Part shown: piece by piece, positions 49,478-58,912 of the stretch
Position numbering within the stretch: the stretch's first letter is position 1
Layout: the number at the start of each line of letters is the position of its first letter
Translations under genes and position numbers: made by a program
Assembly: GCA_020633555.1 (NCBI GenBank)
Contig: JACKDL010000001.1
Span: forward strand, 62,001 to 126,000
Source: Myxococcales bacterium
GTDB taxonomy: Bacteria; Myxococcota_A; Bradymonadia; UBA7976; UBA1532
DNA: 64,000 nucleotides
Direction: 5' to 3'
Notes under the pieces: model-generated
The model's input: the letters and a program-made list of their open reading frames with translations, nothing else
Databases searched by the model: none
Told to the model about the DNA's origin: nothing

Positions 49478-49508
49478 GGCGCGTTCGCGCCGGCAGACTG
49501 GCCGGAAA

Positions 49509-50765
49509 ATGCGGACGAAACCGTTGGTCAAAAGGTGGATGATGTACAGAGGAATCCCGGCGGCCGCAGGGCTGCTCGCCCTGACGAGCGGGCTTGTGGG
49601 CTGCGACTCGACGGTTGCCCTCGACACCACGAAGTCCCAGTTCAGCAGCGTCGTGGTGGCCGGGGCCTGCAAGGCGCCCGGGGATGACCAGCTCGGCCTG
49701 GTCGAGGTCAACACGCTCCTGCTCACCGGGAATGACGCGGACCCCTCGCTCACGCCGACTTCGAACGTGCGCGGCGCGCCCGGACGCGTGGGCAGCATCA
49801 TCAACCCCGAGAGCTTCGAGTTCACCCACACCCCCAGCGGCGTGGCGGCGTCCCTGCCCAAGCGCGGCTTCGTGGAGCTCGAGGGCGACCCCAACCAGAC
49901 GCCGGTGGCCCTGTCGCCCGAGGCGGTTGAGTTCGCGTACCTGGGCGACGACCCGAACAACGTCAACAAGCGCCGCCTGATCATCTTCCTGCTCGACAGC
50001 TCGGCCTCGATCATCGGCGCCGATCCGTTTGGCGGTGGTGCCCCCGAGAGCGCCAAGGCTTCGGACCGCAACGACGAGCGCATCACGTTCTTCCTGCAGC
50101 TCTTGAACAACCTGCGCGAGGAGGATGACGACCGCGTCTCCCTCGTGTGGTTCAACGATGTGCCCATCATCCGGCAGGAGACGGCGGCGCCCACGGCGAA
50201 CCGCGACCTCATCCGCGACGCGCTGCAGAACGTGGTCCAGTTCGATGAGAACGGATCCACCCAGATCGCGCCGGCCCTGTCGGCCGTCTACGACCAGATC
50301 ATCGCGGCCAACACGGGCCTGCAGCCCGTCGTCATCCTCTTCACCGATGGGGTGGAGGACGAGGGCGCCCTCGACTTGGACGCCATCACCGAGCGCTACC
50401 GCACCCGCCCCGAGGGCAAAGTGCCGGTCATCGTGCTCGACCTGCAGCCGCCCCCGGCCAGCCCCCTGGAGCGGGGCCGGAGCGCGAAGCTGCAGGACCT
50501 CGCCTGCCTCACCGGCGGCGAGTACATCTTCCTTGAGAACGCGTCCCAGTTCACCGGCGGCGTGCGTGATCTTGTCGAGATCGTGCGCAACCGGATCCGG
50601 GGCGTCTGGCGCCTGCGCGTGCGCACCGACATGCCCATGCTCAACGCCGGCAACTACCTCCTGTCGACCGTGCTGACCGCCACCGTGGGTGAGTCTCAGC
50701 ACGCCGACACGATGGAGAAACTTCCCGGGTCGGACGACACCCGCCTCTGGTTCCAGAAGAATTGA
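49509..50765 (+). CDS. vWA-domain lipoprotein (CglB-like)
   Basis: 418 aa from the ATG at 49509; an ATG at 49539 directly before the signal core is equally possible. Lipobox 'LTSGLVGCDS' (Cys32, Asp at +2). A vWA domain starts at about 155: 'RRLIIFLLDSSASIIGADPF' with MIDAS D163-S165-S167, then 'DENGSTQIAPALSAV' and 'VVILFTDGVEDEG'. The size and plan (about 420-residue lipoprotein with a single vWA domain) resemble the gliding adhesin CglB of Myxococcus, but no close comparison was made. It is the first gene of a Glt/Nfs-like operon, which fits a surface adhesin handled by that machine. Only a few cysteines are visible. Confidence 0.85.
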   Translation: MRTKPLVKRWMMYRGIPAAAGLLALTSGLVGCDSTVALDTTKSQFSSVVVAGACKAPGDDQLGLVEVNTLLLTGNDADPSLTPTSNVRGAPGRVGSIINPESFEFTHTPSGVAASLPKRGFVELEGDPNQTPVALSPEAVEFAYLGDDPNNVNKRRLIIFLLDSSASIIGADPFGGGAPESAKASDRNDERITFFLQLLNNLREEDDDRVSLVWFNDVPIIRQETAAPTANRDLIRDALQNVVQFDENGSTQIAPALSAVYDQIIAANTGLQPVVILFTDGVEDEGALDLDAITERYRTRPEGKVPVIVLDLQPPPASPLERGRSAKLQDLACLTGGEYIFLENASQFTGGVRDLVEIVRNRIRGVWRLRVRTDMPMLNAGNYLLSTVLTATVGESQHADTMEKLPGSDDTRLWFQKN

Positions 50766-50785
50766 TCGAAGGGAGCAAGCCCCCC

Positions 50786-51577
50786 ATGAAGAAGCTGCTG
50801 TTTCTTGTCGCGGCGGTGGCCGCGGGTGTGCCGGCGGGCGGGGCCTTCGCCCAGGACGCGCCTGTGGAGACTGACGCGGCCCCGGAGGCCGGTGGTGTTG
50901 AGGCTTCGGCCGAGGACGCCGCTGCCACCGACGACAGCGCCACGGCGGCCGAGAAGACGCTTGAGCGTGATCTCGCCATGTTCTGGGGCAAGCGCCGTGA
51001 GGTGAAGGTGGTGCAGAAGCGGCAGGTCGAGAAGGACGGCCGCTTCGAACTCGCCCTCACCGGCGGCATCATCCCGAACGACGATTTCATCGTGTACTAC
51101 CCGGTCGGTGGCCGGGTTGGGTACCACTTCTCGGAGTCCTTCTCCGTGGAGGCGGCCTACGCGTACTCGTTCCAGTCGGACTCGGGCCTCACGGACTTCC
51201 TGACCAGCCCCGACGGCGCCGACCTGACCCGCGCGGTCATCCAGCAGACCATCTCGATGTACTACAACATCGGTCTGAACTGGGCGCCCATCTACGGCAA
51301 GGTCAGCCTGCTGGGCATGAAGCTCGTGCACTTCGAGAGCTACGTGGGCCTGGGCGTCGGCGCGGCCAACGTCGAGGAACTGGTGGACTCCAGCAACCCG
51401 AACCCGAGCAGCTCCATCAAGCCGGCTGGGAACGTGTCGGTGGGCTTCCGCTGGTTCGTGGACGACACCATCAACGTGCGCACCGAGTACCGGCACCACT
51501 TCCTGCAGGGGCCGGAGATCTCGGGCGGCGTCTACACGCCGGCCGAGCTCACGCTCGCTGTCGGCTTCATGCTGTGA
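50786..51577 (+). CDS. Outer-membrane beta-barrel protein (myxobacterial type, Glt/Nfs A/B-like)
   Basis: 263 aa from the ATG at 50786, preceded by GGGAG. Signal peptide MKKLLFLVAAVAAGVPAGGA. After an acidic Ala-rich linker (about 25-60) comes 'LERDLAMFWGKRREVKVVQK', a characteristic pre-barrel segment, then eight or so strands ('FELALTGGIIPNDDFIVYYP', 'VGYHFSESFSVEAAYAYSFQ', 'VSVGFRWFVDDTINVRTEYR') ending in 'LTLAVGFML'. This is the 'outer membrane beta-barrel domain' layout found mainly in myxobacteria and relatives. In position it corresponds to NfsA/NfsB or GltA/GltB. Probably forms the outer-membrane end of the machine. Confidence 0.87.
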   Translation: MKKLLFLVAAVAAGVPAGGAFAQDAPVETDAAPEAGGVEASAEDAAATDDSATAAEKTLERDLAMFWGKRREVKVVQKRQVEKDGRFELALTGGIIPNDDFIVYYPVGGRVGYHFSESFSVEAAYAYSFQSDSGLTDFLTSPDGADLTRAVIQQTISMYYNIGLNWAPIYGKVSLLGMKLVHFESYVGLGVGAANVEELVDSSNPNPSSSIKPAGNVSVGFRWFVDDTINVRTEYRHHFLQGPEISGGVYTPAELTLAVGFML

Positions 51578-51609
51578 CCGCAGCCAACCACCGGGAGGAG
51601 CGTCGAGAC

Positions 51610-53565
51610 ATGACGCGGCATACCAAGCCCAAGCGGCGCCCGGGCTGGCTGTTCCGGCTCGGGGTGGCCCTTGTCGCCGTGGCGTTCAGCGCCCAGGCGT
51701 GGGCGATCACCGTGGACAACGTGGTCCAGATGCACAAGTCGGGGCTCCCCCCGGCGGTGATCATCCAGACCATCCAGAGCACCGGAAGCACGTTCAACCT
51801 GAGCGCGGCCGACAAGAAGGCCCTCGAAGACGCCGGGGTCCCGGCCGACGTGGTCCAGGCCATGTCGGGCAGCGCCGGCGGTGCGCCTGCGCCGGCGCCG
51901 GAGCCGGCGCCCGAGCCCGCGCCCGACGTGGGCGGGGGCGGTGAGGGCACTGATGATCTCGAGCGCCTGCGCGAGCAGGAGGCCGCTGAGCGGGCCCGCA
52001 TCGAGGAGGAGGCCCGCATCCGCGAGGCCGCCCGTCGCGCTGCCGATCAGGAGCGCGAGAAGATGCGGGCCGAGGAGCGCAAGCGGGTGGCCCGTGCCCT
52101 CGCCAGCGCGCGCTCGGCCCTCGATGACGGCCGCTACTACGAGGCCGCTCGCAGCTTCGATGAGTTCATCAAGTCCACCGCCGACCAGACCAAGCCCAGC
52201 GTGCAGAGCGCCAAGCTCGGCCTCGCCGACGCGCTGAAGGCGCTGAAGCTCTACGGGAACGCGGCAGGCATCTACCACGAGCTGCTGGCGGCGGGGCCCG
52301 ACAGCGAGGTCTTCGAGCCGGCCTTCAAGGGCCTGCGGACCTGCTCGCGGATGGTGGCCTACAACCCCGTGACTCTGGAGGCGCTCACGAACTACTTCGT
52401 GGGCAACTTCTCCCAGGGGTTCCAGGACGACTACAACTACTTCCTGGGCAAGTTCTTCTTCGACTACAACCGCAACGACGAGGCCACGCGGTACCTCGGC
52501 GAGGTGTCGGAGAAGGCGGACGACTTCGCCGAGGCCCAGTACCTCATGGGTCTGGTGGGCGTGCAGTCGGCGGGCGAGGACGCCGAGTCCAGCGACTTCA
52601 TCAAGAACCTGGTGAAGGCCAACGTCCACTTCCAGAAGGCCATCCTGGGCGCCAGCCGCAGCGATGACGCCCGCGTGAAGCACCTGGCCTACCTGGCGCT
52701 GGCGCGGATCGCCTACACCCTCGAGCAGTACGACGCGGCCATCTTCTACTATCGGAAGGTGCCGGCCGACTCGACGAGCTACGTCAACGCCCTGCACGAG
52801 TCGGCGTGGTCGTACTTCCTCAAGGGTGACACCACCCGCGGCATGGGCATCTTCCATACCCTCGACGGCCCGGACTGGGAGGACTACTTCCTCCCGGACA
52901 CCTACCTGCTCGAGGCGACGGTCTTCACCAACGTCTGCCGCTTCGACTACGCCCGCGAGGCCATCGAGCGCATCCGCCAGCGCTACCTCGCGCTCAAGAT
53001 GCCCCTGGGGCAGTACCTGGCCGAGTACGCGTCGCCCGACGCCCTCTACCAGGCCTTCGTGCTGAAGCAGACCCGCAAGGGCGTCGAGCTGCCGCGTCTG
53101 GTGCGCATGTCGGTGATCTCGAACCCTGAGTTCTACGACCTCTACACCTCGGTGACCGCCTACCGGCGTGAGGTGGCGCGGCTGAAGCGCGAGCGCGAGA
53201 ACTTCGGCGCTGATCTGGCGGCCCGGCTGCTCGCCACCGTCGAGAGCCGGCAGCAGGAGCGCACGCTCGCCCTGGGGATCAAGCTGAACCAGATCCTGCA
53301 GAAGCTGGACGACGAGCTGAGCGAGCTCGAAGTCCAGGTGACCGAGATCCGCATCGAGATCGACGAGGCTGCGGCCGACGAGCTCGAGAAGGAGATCGCG
53401 AAGGCGAACCAGGACGGGGACACCTCGCCCGTGGCCGCCGCGCAGGCGCAGGAGAGCGCGCTGGTCTTCGTCGGGGACAAGTACGTCACCTGGCCCTTCG
53501 AGGGCGAGTACTGGTCCGACGAGATCAACAACTACCGCAGCTACTTGACCGAGGTTTGCAAGTGA
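51610..53565 (+). CDS. Periplasmic TPR protein (Glt/Nfs C-like)
   Basis: 651 aa from the ATG at 51610 with GGAGGAG. Signal peptide to about 36 ('VAFSAQAWA'). A short helical domain 'DNVVQMHKSGLPPAVIIQTI' (about 39-58) opens the mature protein, then a Pro/Ala linker and a charged coiled coil (about 120-160). The rest is TPR-like ('YYEAARSFDEFIKSTADQTK', 'YLALARIAYTLEQYDAAIFY'). The C-terminal region has long acidic helices ('EVQVTEIRIEIDEAAADELE'). Position and architecture suit GltC/NfsC. The stop overlaps the next start (GTGA). Presumed to link the outer-membrane barrels with inner-membrane parts. Confidence 0.82.
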   Translation: MTRHTKPKRRPGWLFRLGVALVAVAFSAQAWAITVDNVVQMHKSGLPPAVIIQTIQSTGSTFNLSAADKKALEDAGVPADVVQAMSGSAGGAPAPAPEPAPEPAPDVGGGGEGTDDLERLREQEAAERARIEEEARIREAARRAADQEREKMRAEERKRVARALASARSALDDGRYYEAARSFDEFIKSTADQTKPSVQSAKLGLADALKALKLYGNAAGIYHELLAAGPDSEVFEPAFKGLRTCSRMVAYNPVTLEALTNYFVGNFSQGFQDDYNYFLGKFFFDYNRNDEATRYLGEVSEKADDFAEAQYLMGLVGVQSAGEDAESSDFIKNLVKANVHFQKAILGASRSDDARVKHLAYLALARIAYTLEQYDAAIFYYRKVPADSTSYVNALHESAWSYFLKGDTTRGMGIFHTLDGPDWEDYFLPDTYLLEATVFTNVCRFDYAREAIERIRQRYLALKMPLGQYLAEYASPDALYQAFVLKQTRKGVELPRLVRMSVISNPEFYDLYTSVTAYRREVARLKRERENFGADLAARLLATVESRQQERTLALGIKLNQILQKLDDELSELEVQVTEIRIEIDEAAADELEKEIAKANQDGDTSPVAAAQAQESALVFVGDKYVTWPFEGEYWSDEINNYRSYLTEVCK

Positions 53566-56500
53566 TCCGCACGCACCTGGCCGCGTGGGCCGCGGCGTTC
53601 GCCCTCCTGGCGACGCCCGCCGCGGCGCAGAAGGTCAAGAAGGACGGTTCGGACGAGCTGGCGACCGGCGAGGCCGCCGCCAAGGGCGTCGTCCGGCCGG
53701 ACGAGGCGAAGGACGCGCCGCCCCCGGCGGACGCCGAGCTCGAGAGCTTCGTGGCCGACAAGGAGAAGCAACTGTCCCAGGTCCGCCAGCGGCAGATCGT
53801 GGACATGCGGCAGATCCTGAAGAAGGACCCCCTCTACAAGCGCAAGGCGGACCTGCTGTTCCGCATCGCCGAGAAGGAGTGGGCCGAGGGCAAGTACCGC
53901 TACTTCCTTGAGCGCAAGGAGTACGACAAGCAGTACGAGGAGTACCTGAAGGGGACCTTGAAGAAGAGCCCCGAGGAGCCCTCCCCGGACTACTCCAAGG
54001 CTCTGGTGGAGTACAAGGCGCTCCTCAAGGAGTTCCCCAACTACAAGCGCATCGACGAGGTGATGTTCTACCTGGGCCAGGGGCTCATCACCGCGGGGAA
54101 GAAGAAGGAAGGCGCGAGCTACATGCTGCGCCTGACGAAGGACTACCCCAAGAGCAAGTACGTGACCCGCGCGTACCTGGCGGTGGCGGAGTACTACTTC
54201 GACAACGATCTGCTGTTCGCCGCGAAGACCAACTACCAGAAGGTCATCGAGGACGAGAACAGCCAGCAATACCCGTACGCGCTCTACAAGCTGGGCTACG
54301 TCCACTACAACCTGAAGGAGTACGAGGAGTCGATCACGAGCTTCCAGAAGGTTGTGGCCCTGTCGAAGGGTCAGGATCGCCGCAAGGTCTACTTCACGAA
54401 CCAGGCCTACTCGGCGCTGTCGCTGGCGTATGCCGAGGTCGAGGATGGCTGGAAGCGGGCCCGTGACTACTTCCGGCAGGTGGGCGGCGCCGAGCTGGCC
54501 ACCAAGCAGCTCGAGAAGATCGCGCGCACCTACTCCTCGCAGGACAAGATGGACCTCGAGATCGCGGTCTACGAGTACCTGATCGGCGAGAACAAGCAGG
54601 GCGGCAAGATCCCCGAGTACGCCGAGTACGTGACCGCGGCCTGGAAGAAGATGGAGGACCTGGGGAAGACCGATGAGGTCATCAACCGGTTCATCACCTA
54701 CTTCGATCCGAAGGGCTCCTGGCACACGGTCAACAAGGACAACGAAGAGGCCATGACCCGGTCGAAGCAGTACCGGGAAGAGCAGATGGACTGGCTCATC
54801 GGGACCTACCACACGAAGGCCCAGGAGTTTGAGGAGAAGCTCAAGGACGAGCAGCGCGCCAGCGAGCACTACGCGAAGGCCGCGACCTACTACCGCAAGT
54901 ACCTGGAGATGTTCCCGGACGGGAAGGACAACTACGACAAGGAGTTCTACCTGGCCGAGATCCTGGCCTACCAGGCGCAGGACTGGGATGAGGCGATGCA
55001 GCGCTACGCGAACGTCGTGAAGCGCGATCCCAAGGGCAAGTACTCCAAGGACTCGGCCTACAAGGTGATCCTGGTGGCCGAGGAGAAGATGGGCAAGGCC
55101 GGGGTCATCGATCCCCCTGAGCACTTCAAGGACAACAAGGTCACGGGCAAGGCGGCAAAGCCGACGGTGGTCTACACCGAGCGGAAGAACGACAAGGAGT
55201 TCAAGCCGATCCCCGAGACCGAGCTCCACGCCACCGAGCAGGGCTTCGTGGACGCCTGCAAGATGTACACGGACACCTACCCGAAGGACGACGAGGTGCC
55301 TGCCGTGTCGTTCCGGGCGGCCGAGGTCTACATCAAGAAGGGCCATTACCCCGAGGGCATCAAGCGCCTCGAGGTCATCATGGAGCACCACCCCAAGCAC
55401 CAGTTCGCGAGCTTCGCGGCCGCCACGCTCTTCGACTCCAACTACCGCCTGCGGCGTTGGGATCAGATGGAGCGCTGGGCCCGCTACATGCTGACCAAGA
55501 AGAACTACAAGGTGCTGAAGAAGAAGCAGCTCCAGGACGTGATCGCGGTGTCGATCAACAACTACGCCACTGAGCTGAAGGAGAAGGGCGCCGAGGCCGC
55601 AAAGGGCGGCGACGCCAAGACCGGCAACGACTTCAAGGAGCAGGCGGTCAAGCAGTGGCTGCGCTTCGTGGACGAGTTCGGTCGCAAGAAGGAGCTCCAG
55701 GAGAAGGCGGCCATCGCGCTGTTCAACGCCGCGGCCACCACCGAGGAGCTGGAGAACACCGAGAAGGCCATCGACCTCTACGAGAGCGTCATCAAGCGGT
55801 ACCCGAAGTCGTCCCAGGCCACGGAGTCCCACTTCGTGCTCGGCGCGCTCTACGAGAGCCAGACGGACTTCAAGACGGCGGCGAACTACTTCGAGAAGAT
55901 GGCGTCCTTCCCCGACGTGCCCCAGATGGCCGACGCGCTCTACAACGCCGGCGCGATCCGGGCCGCGCTCGAGGAGTACGAGCAGGCCATCGACATCTTC
56001 GAGACCTACGTCAAGAAGTTCCCCGAGCGGGACGACGTGCGCGAGATCTACATCAAGATCGCGGAGTTCTACGAGAAGCTCGGCAAGTTCGGCCCGGCCC
56101 ACAAGGCCTACGACAACTACATCAAGAAGTACCGCGGCAGCCGGGCCGACTCGCTGGTGGAGATCCACCTGCGCAAGGCCAAGCTGTACATCGCCGAGGG
56201 CGGCAAGAACGGCCGCCGCAGCGCCAGCAAGGAGCTGGGTGAGGCCGCCAAGGTCTTCAAGAAGCTGCCCGAAGAGATCAAGGCGGGCACCGACGCCAAC
56301 GCCAAGCAGGTGCGCCGCGCGGCCGCCGAGGCGCGCTTCCTCGAGGGTGAGTTCATCTACCAGGATTTCGAGGAGGTGAAGGTCAGCTTCCCGGATCGAG
56401 TGCTCCGTCGCACCCTGGTCCAGAAGGCCAACCTGCTCGAGAAGGCCAACAAGGTTTACTTCGAGGTCTTGGACTTCAAGGCCCACGACGTGTCGGCCGG

Positions 56501-57005
56501 GGCGCTGTTCCGCATCGGCGAGAGCTTCTACCTGTTCGCCAAGAGCCTCTTCGACCTGCCGGTCCCCGAGGAGCTGAGCGAGGACGAGAAGTTCATCTAC
56601 CGCGCGGAGCTCGACGACCGGGCGGCGCCGCTTCAGGAGAAGGCCATCGAGGCGCTCCAGCGTGCGGTGCAGTTGGCCCACAAGAACCACGTGTACAACG
56701 TGTGGTCGCGGCAGTCGGCTGCGACGCTCGTGAAGCTCAGCCCGGAGTCCTTCCCGGTGCTGAACGACAGCACGAACGACAGCACCTGGCGGGTGCCGGC
56801 GACGTTCTCCACGAACTTCATCAAGGATCCGCAGGGCAAGCTTGAGCTGCTGGTGACCGAGCCTCCCAAGCCTGCGACCACGCCGGCGCCTGGCGCCGGT
56901 GCACCGGGGGCAGAGAAGGGGGCCGAGGGCGTTGCGCCCGAGGCCGCGCCCGCTGCCGCGACCGAGGCTGCCGCTGAGGGCGCCGCGAAGAAGGGGGCCA
57001 AGTGA
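53562..57005 (+). CDS. Large periplasmic TPR protein (Glt/Nfs D, AgmU-like)
   Basis: 1147 aa from the GTG at 53562 (4-nt overlap with the upstream stop). Signal peptide MIRTHLAAWAAAFALLATPA. About 15 or more TPR units follow through residue ~1070, for example 'YALYKLGYVHYNLKEYEESI', 'EKAIDLYESVIKRYPKSSQA' and 'YEQAIDIFETYVKKFPERDD'. The composition is Lys- and Tyr-rich, clearly unlike the Ala/Arg-rich neighbours. The C-terminus is Ala/Pro/Glu-rich. Size and plan are close to GltD (AgmU) / NfsD, periplasmic parts of the gliding and spore-coat machines of Myxococcus. Assignment rests on architecture and gene order. Confidence 0.87.
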   Translation: MIRTHLAAWAAAFALLATPAAAQKVKKDGSDELATGEAAAKGVVRPDEAKDAPPPADAELESFVADKEKQLSQVRQRQIVDMRQILKKDPLYKRKADLLFRIAEKEWAEGKYRYFLERKEYDKQYEEYLKGTLKKSPEEPSPDYSKALVEYKALLKEFPNYKRIDEVMFYLGQGLITAGKKKEGASYMLRLTKDYPKSKYVTRAYLAVAEYYFDNDLLFAAKTNYQKVIEDENSQQYPYALYKLGYVHYNLKEYEESITSFQKVVALSKGQDRRKVYFTNQAYSALSLAYAEVEDGWKRARDYFRQVGGAELATKQLEKIARTYSSQDKMDLEIAVYEYLIGENKQGGKIPEYAEYVTAAWKKMEDLGKTDEVINRFITYFDPKGSWHTVNKDNEEAMTRSKQYREEQMDWLIGTYHTKAQEFEEKLKDEQRASEHYAKAATYYRKYLEMFPDGKDNYDKEFYLAEILAYQAQDWDEAMQRYANVVKRDPKGKYSKDSAYKVILVAEEKMGKAGVIDPPEHFKDNKVTGKAAKPTVVYTERKNDKEFKPIPETELHATEQGFVDACKMYTDTYPKDDEVPAVSFRAAEVYIKKGHYPEGIKRLEVIMEHHPKHQFASFAAATLFDSNYRLRRWDQMERWARYMLTKKNYKVLKKKQLQDVIAVSINNYATELKEKGAEAAKGGDAKTGNDFKEQAVKQWLRFVDEFGRKKELQEKAAIALFNAAATTEELENTEKAIDLYESVIKRYPKSSQATESHFVLGALYESQTDFKTAANYFEKMASFPDVPQMADALYNAGAIRAALEEYEQAIDIFETYVKKFPERDDVREIYIKIAEFYEKLGKFGPAHKAYDNYIKKYRGSRADSLVEIHLRKAKLYIAEGGKNGRRSASKELGEAAKVFKKLPEEIKAGTDANAKQVRRAAAEARFLEGEFIYQDFEEVKVSFPDRVLRRTLVQKANLLEKANKVYFEVLDFKAHDVSAGALFRIGESFYLFAKSLFDLPVPEELSEDEKFIYRAELDDRAAPLQEKAIEALQRAVQLAHKNHVYNVWSRQSAATLVKLSPESFPVLNDSTNDSTWRVPATFSTNFIKDPQGKLELLVTEPPKPATTPAPGAGAPGAEKGAEGVAPEAAPAAATEAAAEGAAKKGAK

Positions 57006-58483
57006 TGGGCCGGTTGTTGGCGAAGTGGGGCGCCGTGGGCGCTTCGGCGCTGCTGCTCGTGGCCTGTGGGCCCGCGCCCAAGCCCAAGCCGAAGGATGAC
57101 AAGCCCAAGGTCACCCAGGAGAAGCCGAAGAACGATGGCGGTCCGACCGCGGACTCCATCAAGCTCTTCGAGGCGGGTGTGCAGGCCCTCGAGAAGGGCC
57201 CGGAGGGCTACCGCGAGGCTGCCGAGGCCTTCGAAGGGGCCGTCGGGGTCTCGCCGAAGTACCACGTGGCGCTGCTGAACCTGGCTTACTCCTACGAGAA
57301 GCTGGGGCGCTACAAGGACGCGGCGGCGACCTATCGGAAGCTGATCGACCAGAACGTGCAGGACCGGGGCGTGACCCTGGCCCTCGGTCGGACCTTGCTG
57401 CTCTCGGGCGACGTGGAGTTGGCGGTCACCGAGTTCGAGTCGGTGCTGCGCAAGAACCCCGAGGATCTCGAAGCCCGCAACAACCTGGCGGCGGGCTACC
57501 TGGCGAAGGGCGACAACGAGACCGCCCTGCGCTACGTGAAGGAGGTCCTCGCCGTCCAGCCGAAGAACGTCCCGGCGATCATCAACCTGGGCCTCTTGTA
57601 CCTCGAGCAGAAGAAGCTGCCGCTGGCGCTGCTCATGTTCAAGAAGGCCTTGAGCTACGACGAGAAGAACGCACGGGCCCACAACAACCTCGGGCTGACC
57701 TACTTCCAGATGAATCTTGTGCCGCTGGCGGTGCTGGAGTGGGAGCAGGCCGTGGGTTTGGACCCGACCATGGACGAGGCGCGCCTCAACCTGGCGTCGG
57801 TGTACCTGGACTACCTGGACTACGCGGCCGCGCTGACGCAGTTCCAGAAGGTTCGCGATCGCTTCCCCAGCCACTACCAGGCTACGGTTGGGGCCGCCAA
57901 CGCGCTGTACGGCACGAGCGACTATGAGGGCGCTGCCAAGCTGTACGCGGAGTCGCTGGCCATCAAGGCTGGCAACGCCGAGGTGCTGATGCGGGTGGGC
58001 AAGATCAACGAGGAGCAGCTCGGCAAGCCCGACGTGGCGATCGAGTACTACAAGCAGTACATCGAGGCCGCCAACCCGCCGGCCGATGCGCCCATCCGGG
58101 CGACGGTGAAGTTCCTGGAGCAGGCGGCGAAGCAGGGCACCATGCCCGGCGCCGGCCCAGGGGGTGCTCCGGCCGGGGATGGCACCGAGGAGCCTGGCGA
58201 CGGGGCCGAGGGCGGCGATGAGGCCAAGGCGCCGGCTGAGGGCGGCGATGAGGTCAAGGCGCCGGCTGACGGTGGCGACGAGGCCAAGGCGCCGGCTGAC
58301 GGTGGCGACGAGGCCAAGGCGCCGGCTGACGGTGGCGACGAGGCCAAGGCGCCGGCTGAGGGCGGCGACGAGGCCAAGGCGCCGGCTGAGGTCGGCGACG
58401 AGGCCAAGGGTGGCGATGAGGCTGAGGCGCCGGCGGCGGCTGGCGACGAGGCCGAGGGCGGCGACGCGGCCCCCGAGGGCTGA
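57005..58483 (+). CDS. TPR lipoprotein (Glt/Nfs E, AglT-like)
   Basis: 492 aa from the ATG at 57005 (a GTG directly before it also fits). Lipobox 'ALLLVACGPAP' (Cys near 21), then a Lys/Pro-rich stretch. Eight or so TPRs at about 50-370 ('YHVALLNLAYSYEKLGRYKD', 'VELAVTEFESVLRKNPEDLE', 'ARAHNNLGLTYFQMNLVPLA'). The last ~110 residues are a Gly/Asp/Glu/Ala/Lys low-complexity tail made of 10-residue repeats. The plan matches the outer-membrane lipoprotein GltE (AglT) / NfsE. It should act in the periplasm as a link to the barrel proteins. Confidence 0.87.
   Translation: MGRLLAKWGAVGASALLLVACGPAPKPKPKDDKPKVTQEKPKNDGGPTADSIKLFEAGVQALEKGPEGYREAAEAFEGAVGVSPKYHVALLNLAYSYEKLGRYKDAAATYRKLIDQNVQDRGVTLALGRTLLLSGDVELAVTEFESVLRKNPEDLEARNNLAAGYLAKGDNETALRYVKEVLAVQPKNVPAIINLGLLYLEQKKLPLALLMFKKALSYDEKNARAHNNLGLTYFQMNLVPLAVLEWEQAVGLDPTMDEARLNLASVYLDYLDYAAALTQFQKVRDRFPSHYQATVGAANALYGTSDYEGAAKLYAESLAIKAGNAEVLMRVGKINEEQLGKPDVAIEYYKQYIEAANPPADAPIRATVKFLEQAAKQGTMPGAGPGGAPAGDGTEEPGDGAEGGDEAKAPAEGGDEVKAPADGGDEAKAPADGGDEAKAPADGGDEAKAPAEGGDEAKAPAEVGDEAKGGDEAEAPAAAGDEAEGGDAAPEG
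58211..58390 (+). repeat. Six 30-bp tandem repeats in the TPR lipoprotein gene
   Basis: Units start at 58211, 58241, 58271, 58301, 58331 and 58361, with a degenerate seventh after 58390. Each encodes about ten residues of the type GGDEAKAPA(D/E). The three copies from 58271 to 58360 are identical or nearly so, which indicates recent copying. In-frame throughout. Confidence 0.9.
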
Positions 58484-58544
58484 TTGCCTTGACACCGATG
58501 GCGGTCCGCAGGTCCGCTGAGGTTTGGCGCAGAGGAAGAGACAG

Positions 58545-58790
58545 ATGAAGCGAATTGCTCTCGGTGTGATGTTTGCGCTCGCGGCCCCGGTCGTGGCGCA
58601 GGCGCAGGACGGGGAAGTGAAGACGAAGTTCTACAACTTCGACGATCTCCTCATTGACGGTCAGTACAAGAAGCCGCAGGTGCTCTACACCGACGCACGC
58701 CAGAAGGTGCGGTTCGAGCGGCTCTTGAAGCTGAAGAAGGACTTCCTTCCGAAGCTGAAGGCGACCGCCAAGGACGCGACCCTCCGCTAG
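58545..58790 (+). CDS. Small exported protein (GltF/NfsF-like)
   Basis: 81 aa from the ATG at 58545, preceded by AGAGGAAGAG. The signal peptide MKRIALGVMFALAAPVVAQA is followed by a compact, basic and aromatic mature part of about 60 residues ('KFYNFDDLLIDGQYKKPQVL', 'ARQKVRFERLLKLKKDFLPK'). Position between the E-like and J/G-like genes is that of gltF/nfsF. I cannot confirm the family from such a short sequence. A TTGACA lies at 58489 but without a good -10. Confidence 0.78.
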   Translation: MKRIALGVMFALAAPVVAQAQDGEVKTKFYNFDDLLIDGQYKKPQVLYTDARQKVRFERLLKLKKDFLPKLKATAKDATLR

Positions 58791-58912
58791 GGCGCTGCCC
58801 GCCCTGGGCCCGCCCACCGGGCCCACCGTCCGCAGCCGTCGGACGACCCCCCACCTCTCGATCCTGCTGTCTTGGGCCTCGCTCAGATCCTTTGTCGGAC
58901 CTGGGCGTATGC

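Larger units (their letters stand above)
49201..49508. other. Divergent control region
   Basis: 308 nt without a gene. It separates the choice-of-anchor operon (minus) from the Glt/Nfs-like operon (plus) and contains a promoter for each, listed separately. An A/T-rich core sits near 49300-49310 ('aaaaatttt'), unusual in this DNA and a possible protein-binding site. No RNA gene was recognised. Confidence 0.6.

Noticed and set aside
58211..58390. CRISPR-like array
   Set aside because: The 30-bp units are directly adjacent without unique spacers, in frame, and code for a repetitive peptide.
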